A stretch of 64,000 nucleotides of DNA from Erythrobasidium yunnanense (taxonomy: Eukaryota; Basidiomycota; Cystobasidiomycetes; Erythrobasidiales; Erythrobasidiaceae). The DNA lies in contig BCJC01000002.1 of NCBI GenBank assembly GCA_001600175.1, positions 1,122,318-1,186,317 on the forward strand, written 5' to 3'. The translations under genes were made by a program, and so were the position numbers. The notes under the pieces were generated by a model, which was not told the DNA's origin, searched no databases, and was given only the letters and a program-made list of their open reading frames with translations. Shown here piece after piece: positions 58,914-64,000 of this stretch (the stretch's first letter is position 1; each line of letters begins with the position of its first letter).

Positions 58914-61900
58914 TCAGTCTTCGGCGTCGGTATGGCTCACTTGTAACATGTATACGATGCCTGTCCGCGAGCCGTTGTCGCTGAGCTCGATGGCGACACC
59001 CGTCTTTCCTACTCGCTCAACCCCGTCTTCCAGGACAATCGTCGAAATAAGGATTGCCTTCTCGCCTTCCACGACCAGTTGTTTCTGGTTGCCTGGAGAT
59101 TGAAGATACAGTTTCAGCTTGGATGTTCCGAGACTCTTCCATTGCCCTTTAGCTTGCTGAATGAAGACTTTGCACTTCATCTGGGCTGCGAGTTGCGAAG
59201 TCACGTTTGCAAACTTCGGGCTGGATGGGGGACTGATATCATCGTCTTCAGTAGGCATGTGTCCGCTATGCATGCGACTTCCAGGCATAGACGGCGGGAG
59301 GGAAGGCGGATACCCTTGACGCGGGTGACTGGGCAGCGAATTGCCCCTCAGCTGTTCCTTCAGCACCGAGGATGGCATGCGGTACTGCTCTTGCTGCCTC
59401 AAACCTTCAGCAGACTTGGAGCGATGTATGCCCATCTGACCGGGCTGACTTCCGCTCGGCGAGAGGAGTCCTCCGTTTCGCATATCTGGCTGTGACCGTC
59501 CATGATCGCCTTGGTACACAGGCCCATGAGGCGCATATTGAGCTTGATAAGGGTCTTTATTCGGCAGCGGAGGCATCGGGCCCGACATCCCTGGATTTGG
59601 CCCACTGGCTTTCGAGGAGCGAGAGGAAGAAGAGGCGGATGTCATCGACCTGACAGAAGGTAGTTTGCGAAGATGACCTTCTGCCGTTTCAGGCATTGGC
59701 GGAGGCCCGCGTCCGTATTGCTGGTAGTTGGAATCGACAGGGTGTTGCGTATGATGCGGTGAGCGTGGATTTTGAGGTTGTTGGAAGGAAGAAGAGGATT
59801 CTGCGGGGTGAGGCCAGTTTTGGGGCGGCATATTCTGCTGTTGATTGACGAAGCTTGAATTGCTCGAAGGGGAGGGAAGAGGTCGCATATTGTGAGGAGG
59901 ACGTGCAGGTGAGGCCCTTCCGTTCATGTGATTCTGTGGATGACCTTGCTCGAACGGCCGACCTAAGGGAGGTTGTGGACTAGGCGAGCGGGCTGGGGAT
60001 GATGGGAAGTTGGACGTGGAGGCTGACATGGGTAACGGAGGAAGGGGAGAGATGGTCTGATTCGACCCGCTGCTTTGCCATGATTGAGGCGAGAACGCAG
60101 CTGGTCGCATACTCGCTGCAGATGTCACCGAGGCCGGACTTGTCGACCTGTTGATGTCCGTATTGACACGAAGGCTCTCTGAGAACAGACAATATCAGTT
60201 GACGTTCAGACACCCACCTGGCATGAACTCACGAGACGGCCCCGCGAAACTGATTGCATCCCTAAAGTGGTTTAGCCACTGTTCTTTCGCCTGTATCGAC
60301 TCGGCGAAGACGGTCATCCGCTCCTTCTTCATGATCTCCACCTCAAATGCATTCTCGTCCAGCGGCGTCACTCGAAGATGCTTAGTCGCCAAAGGCGGGT
60401 AGGTCAACCACATATCGGCATCTGGATTGACCTTGTTGACTTCGGTCTGAGGTGAAGGTATCCGTTCGCATAGCAGGAACAGGTCCGTCAAGAGGAAGAT
60501 GTACGCCGTGAGCGTATAAATCTCTTGCCGTTGAGGATCAGAAGCCGGAACGAAGGAAACTTGGACATCTGCTCCGTGCCGTAGTAATCGCTGGTACGTC
60601 AGATTCGGTGGATTTATCTGCAATTTGCATTTCTAGGTAAAGATATATGCGTTAGTACAGCTTTACGCAAGGTGCCGAGACGAGATCATACCTTGAACCG
60701 CATAGTAAAGATGTCGAGAGTCTTGCTCGTGTCTAGCCGTCCTTCGATATCCGCTAACAGCGAAGATGAAGTAGCAGTATTTCTTGCAGATGTATCTGAG
60801 GTCAGATTTGTGCTTGCTGTGCTGGTGCTAGTCTGTCCTGACGACCTTTCCACCGAAGAGCTGCTATTCGATGTGCGGTCTGAGCCTGCCCTTCCAGTCG
60901 GCCGAGCGACTTCATTACTATCCTGCGGCGGCGCAGGTCGCTTATCTGCTGAAGCAGGCCGCACTTGGCTAGTCGTGGGCGTCAAATCCTCGTCTGCTCC
61001 CACCCGCCGCTGCGCAGATTCTTGCCCAACCTGCAATAGCCAGTCAAGCTTCTCATTTGCGCCTACTAGCAAGCCATGATCGCTCTTCCCCGGCTGTGTT
61101 GCTTTCAGCAATTTCGCGTACAGCTTCTTGTAGTATTCGAGTCGCTGTAAGGGTAGGTAAAAGAGCGCGTCCAGTGTTGGGTAAGTGGAGGAACCGGTAG
61201 AAGCGAGAGGCGGTAGACCTTGTAGTATAGAAAGGAGATTGGGATTGCTTTGTACAGGCGCGTAGTTGTCGAAATCGCCTTGAAAGGTGGTCACGTAGCG
61301 CGTGTAGGCAGGCTCAAGCTCATCAATCTGTGACAATCCATTAGTATGCTGCTTATTACGCATCTGGCGGTGCTTGCTCACCCATCGCATCAGCAAGTCA
61401 CCGAGTGCTTTTGGACTTGACGGTTTGGGTCCGATCTCGTTCAGCTTCGCCATGAACTGCTTGTCAGTCCTATATACTGCTTCCACTGCGCGAAACATTG
61501 TATCCAATGCTGGCGGTGGGAAATTTGAGCGCGACCATGCGGCTGCCACTTTCTGCGAACGATAGCACGTCTTAGCGCATAAGCATTGCGCAGTCTGAAT
61601 ACAGACTGACCTTGATGATCATGGCCATCTCATCGACATATTCGCGTTCCGTCTCGATGAGATCGATAAGAGGATTCCGGTTTGCAGGCCTAGCAGTCTG
61701 AGCCTGCGCAGCTGGCCCTCCGCTTGTCGACGCAGATGTTGATGCGGCAGCATTGTTCATGCTTCCATTGTTGTAAGTCGGGCTCTGCTGGCTGCTGCTC
61801 GTCGCTGAGCCGTCGGCAATCTGATTCAAGCTGTTTTGAATGGAATTGACATTGAACGAGCTGGCCAGAGGGGACGTCAAAGGCGCGTAGGATGAACCAG

Positions 61901-62012
61901 ATCCATTCGTTTGGTACTGATGTTGCACAGACTGCGAGGATTGAGCGTGTCCGTGTCCATAGCCAGGCGTCGACATCGACATCTCGTTGTAGGCCAAGAC
62001 CCGAGTTGCCAT
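58914..62012 (-). CDS. Dbl-family Rho guanine nucleotide exchange factor (DH-PH)
   Basis: RhoGEF. The start MATRVLAYNEMSMSTPGYG at 62012 leads into a Ser/Gln-rich region. The DH domain begins NPLIDLIETEREYVDEMAMI (about 61620-61680), continues through FMAKLNEIGPKPSSPKALGD, AYTRYVTTFQGDFDNYAPVQ, and FYLPLQRLEYYKKLYAKLLK (conserved region 3, about 61130). A PH domain follows in the exon at about 60230-60620 (LTYQRLLRHGADVQVSF, IFLLTDLFLLCERIP, AKEQWLNHFRDAISFAG). The last exon (58914-60128) is Pro/Ser-rich and disordered, then ends in an ordered block (QLAAQMKCKVFIQQAKGQWK, LGTSKLKLYLQSPGNQKQLV) that looks like a second PH-like or RanBD-like fold. The GTPase target (Cdc42, Rho1 or other) cannot be told from the sequence. 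Confidence 0.88.
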
Positions 62013-62766
62013 GCACCGAAGCCAGCGTTAGACTCCCGTCGAGCTACTCCAAGCAGTATACCTTATCGTAGTCGCTGCTACTGACGGCCGCCTGCTCAGA
62101 TCAGAGAATGAGCCCGTTCCAGGCGAGCAGGTCGTAGCGGATCCAGCTTTCGAGCGTTGAGCGTAGAGCCTAGATATACGTCGTATCCTTGCGGTCCTTG
62201 ACTGTCTTACTCCTTGCTTTCTGCTCGCTCCTTTCCCTAGAGCTGCCCGCTCGCTCCTGCCAGGTGCTCAACGCGCACAGATCTGTCGTCCTTTTCGTAC
62301 TTCCTCGCGGTCGTCCGTTTGATGTATCTTTCAGTCGTGTTTTATACAGAGCAGTACAGTATTGCTACTGCGTCCGCTGCCTGTTTGCTGCGACTAGGCG
62401 TGTTGATCGTCGATAAATGCTTGCTAGATGGCCGTGGAATGAGACAACGCGCCGAAAACAACAAAGTCGATGCAAAAGGTACAGTACGTTGGCACTGACA
62501 AACCGCCAAAGCAGCTCGTACGCGTTTGATTGCATCAATTGTAATAGGCTTGCATGTACGGCCGGCCTTTCGCAGAGCCTATTTGCCAAAAGTAACGAAC
62601 TCTACAAGCGGGCAATACATGCTTCACGTACTGTATGCTTCAGGTATATTCTTGACTACTGAGGTGCGAAATTGCGACAGATTATCAATCCACATGAGCA
62701 CACGGGAAATTTGAACGTAGCAAATGAAGTGCGTAGTCTTGAAGCCTGAGGCGAGGGCGCGTCTTA
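62013..62766. other. Intergenic region upstream of RhoGEF
   Basis: About 750 bp. It includes the RhoGEF promoter with a pyrimidine-rich stretch (about 62190-62260). No conserved ORF, tRNA or repeat was found. Confidence 0.5.
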
Positions 62767-63105
62767 CTAGCGAGAGGAAGTAAGCCAAGCCAGGTAGCGC
62801 TCTGTAAGCTCGCTGTATTCGGCTCGAGACAGATTTCGGCGAGCCTGATCGAAGTGTCTCTGCGCACAATTGTTGTCGCCGTGCACAATACGCTCTTGTA
62901 TGTTCCAGAGATAAGTATCGATGACTTCGTTCCGGGTTCTGCTGAAGTCCTCGCGAGGTATTGTGATGGTAGGATAGAGGTTGAACGGAGGTACTGTGAT
63001 TTGTGTGTAGCTGGGGAGAGTGGACGATAGAGAGGGCCATAACCGAGTGCCTCTGCCTGACCTGGAGCGGACTCGCGATCTGGTCTTACATGCTGTGTGT
63101 TTCAT
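62767..63105 (-). CDS. Hypothetical small protein, weakly supported
   Basis: Open frame of 112 codons starting at ATG 63105 (MKHTACKTRSRVRSRSGRG); the frame stays open to 63222 but without an earlier ATG, so an upstream exon is possible. The C-terminal half looks protein-like (DFSRTRNEVIDTYLWNIQER; FDQARRNLSRAEYSELTERY), with charged helices, and ends LAWLTSSR. I do not recognise a family. No signal peptide or membrane segment. It could be a real single-exon or two-exon gene, or a chance ORF in a 1.6 kb gap. Confidence 0.35.
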   Translation of the reverse strand: MKHTACKTRSRVRSRSGRGTRLWPSLSSTLPSYTQITVPPFNLYPTITIPREDFSRTRNEVIDTYLWNIQERIVHGDNNCAQRHFDQARRNLSRAEYSELTERYLAWLTSSR

Positions 63106-63610
63106 CGCTTCACAAAGGAGGCTTTGGGAAGCTTGATTTCCTTGGTCCACTTGGTGTGAAAAGGCATTTAGTATTGCGTACGAATAACAGCCGTAGTAGT
63201 CTTCGGATGCGACATTCTTCAACTGTGTAAGAGACTTTTTTCGTCGAGATCGAACAGAATTGTGCGATGCTGAAAACGAGATCGCGTCTTAACCGCAGAT
63301 TGCACTGATGGGACAGATTGTAGTACTACGAATACGGTATACATGCACTCTTTAGCGATATTACGACTATCGAGAGCATGCTGCCAAAGGACCAGGAGAG
63401 AATGGGAACAGGAGAACATGAGAGCAATGTGATAGATCTTGCAGCATGCACTGTGAGTCCAGACGTTGTGCATCGTCGCTTCGGGGAAGGACCGATCGAC
63501 ATCGATTTGAGATCCCCAGATTTCATCACTCGTAATTTGTACCTCGCTCGAGCATCTGCAATCATCAGCTTGAAGCCTTGCGGCTCTCCTCTGCTCCTAT
63601 ATCTTCAAAG
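63106..63610. other. Intergenic region before the FAD oxidoreductase
   Basis: About 500 bp that should contain the promoter of the next gene. An upstream exon of the small ORF may lie at 63106-63222. Nothing else is seen. Confidence 0.45.
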
Positions 63611-64000
63611 ATGGCTCCTCAGGATCAGCAGAAGAAGAAGCGCGTCCTCGTCGTTGGAGCTGGCGCTGCCGGTGAGTGCAAGAAAGAGCAATGACAACAT
63701 CCCTTTTCTGCCCAAAAAGCATCGACTTTCTCGACTTTCCTCATCGCAAACCTATGCAAGATACACGTATACATAATGGAAGCTTATACCTCTGCCTCGT
63801 CTGATTACCAGGCATGGCCTGCACGGAACAGCTCTCTCAGCACCCCGATCGATTCGATGTAACACTCGTCGAGCCGCAAGGCTACTGTGGTGGCCAAGCA
63901 TTCAGTATTCCTTTGGATGAGAAGAAACATGGTGCTCCTTGGCTCAATCAGGGTGTCCAAGGGTGAGAAACGCTGATCCACGATCGCAAAGGCCTATGAC
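63611..64000 (+). CDS. FAD-dependent oxidoreductase (amine oxidase-like), 3' partial
   Basis: First two exons of a flavoprotein, cut by the window end. Exon 1 (63611-63671) gives MAPQDQQKKKRVLVVGAGAAG; after an intron ending CCAG at 63811, exon 2 (63812-63962) gives GMACTEQLSQHPDRFDVTLV and onward. Together these form the dinucleotide-binding GxGxxG fold with the E at the end of the second strand (LVEPQ). GYCGGQAFSIPLDEKK and HGAPWLNQGVQG are typical of fungal FAD/NAD(P)-binding proteins distantly related to amine oxidases. A donor GTGAG follows at 63963. The substrate is unknown. Confidence 0.8.

Noticed and set aside
1-64000. tRNA, rRNA, CRISPR arrays, insertion sequences, LTR elements and LINEs
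   Set aside because: I looked for tRNA box-like sequences, terminal repeats, reverse-transcriptase or transposase motifs and regular spaced repeats by eye, and found none I can support. A covariance-model or profile search would be decisive.

Overview
This 64 kb window is nuclear DNA of a compact, intron-rich fungal genome, most likely a basidiomycete of a yeast-like or dimorphic lineage (Pucciniomycotina or Ustilaginomycotina cannot be separated by eye). The reasons are about one gene per 2.7 kb, many introns of about 43-60 nt with a CTGAC-like branch site just before the acceptor, and typical fungal proteins (Spa2, Bud4/anillin-like, Ppg1, Spc3, Sfc1, Exg1-type glucanases, wax-synthase-like acyltransferase). 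I see no tRNA or rRNA gene, no mobile element and no CRISPR array.

Layout. 1-4226 (+): 3' part of a QDE-1-type RNA-dependent RNA polymerase, with an apparent one-base frame break. 4480-5230 (+): SPC3 signal peptidase subunit. 5284-6958 (-): saccharopine-dehydrogenase-like oxidoreductase. 7266-10811 (-): SPA2 polarisome scaffold. 11235-11926 (+): orphan ORF. 12159-13894 (+): PGS1. 14132-15316 (+): pinin-like protein. 15818-16598 (+): secreted, probably GPI-anchored Cys-rich protein. 16911-20269 (+): tandem pair of short-chain dehydrogenases. 20451-21849 (-): old yellow enzyme. 22714-24167 (+): SFC1 carrier. 24548-27276 (-): Ser/Thr kinase. 27712-28660 (+): kappa-class GST. 28909-35208 (-): about 2000-residue Gln-rich protein of unknown role. 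35381-38652 (-): USO1/p115. 39109-43950 (-): Bud4/anillin-like PH protein. 44605-46711 (-): inositol polyphosphate 5-phosphatase. 47008-48363 (+): PPG1 phosphatase. 48531-50115 (-): mitochondrial cysteine synthase-like enzyme. 50317-56453 (-): three tandem GH5 exo-1,3-beta-glucanases, the middle one with an apparent frameshift. 57052-58452 (-): wax-synthase-like membrane acyltransferase. 58914-62012 (-): Dbl-family RhoGEF. 62767-63105 (-): weak orphan ORF. 63611-edge (+): FAD-dependent oxidoreductase, cut by the window end.

Most of the window is ordinary housekeeping sequence. Several genes act in polarised growth, secretion and cell-wall remodelling (SPA2, USO1, BUD4-like, RhoGEF, PI 5-phosphatase, SPC3, three glucanases), but they are on both strands and separated by unrelated genes, so I do not call this a cluster. 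The most notable points are the frame breaks in the RdRP and in the middle glucanase, the two recent-looking tandem families, and the very long Gln-rich protein, which has an overlapping two-codon upstream ORF. I found no convincing new multi-gene system.
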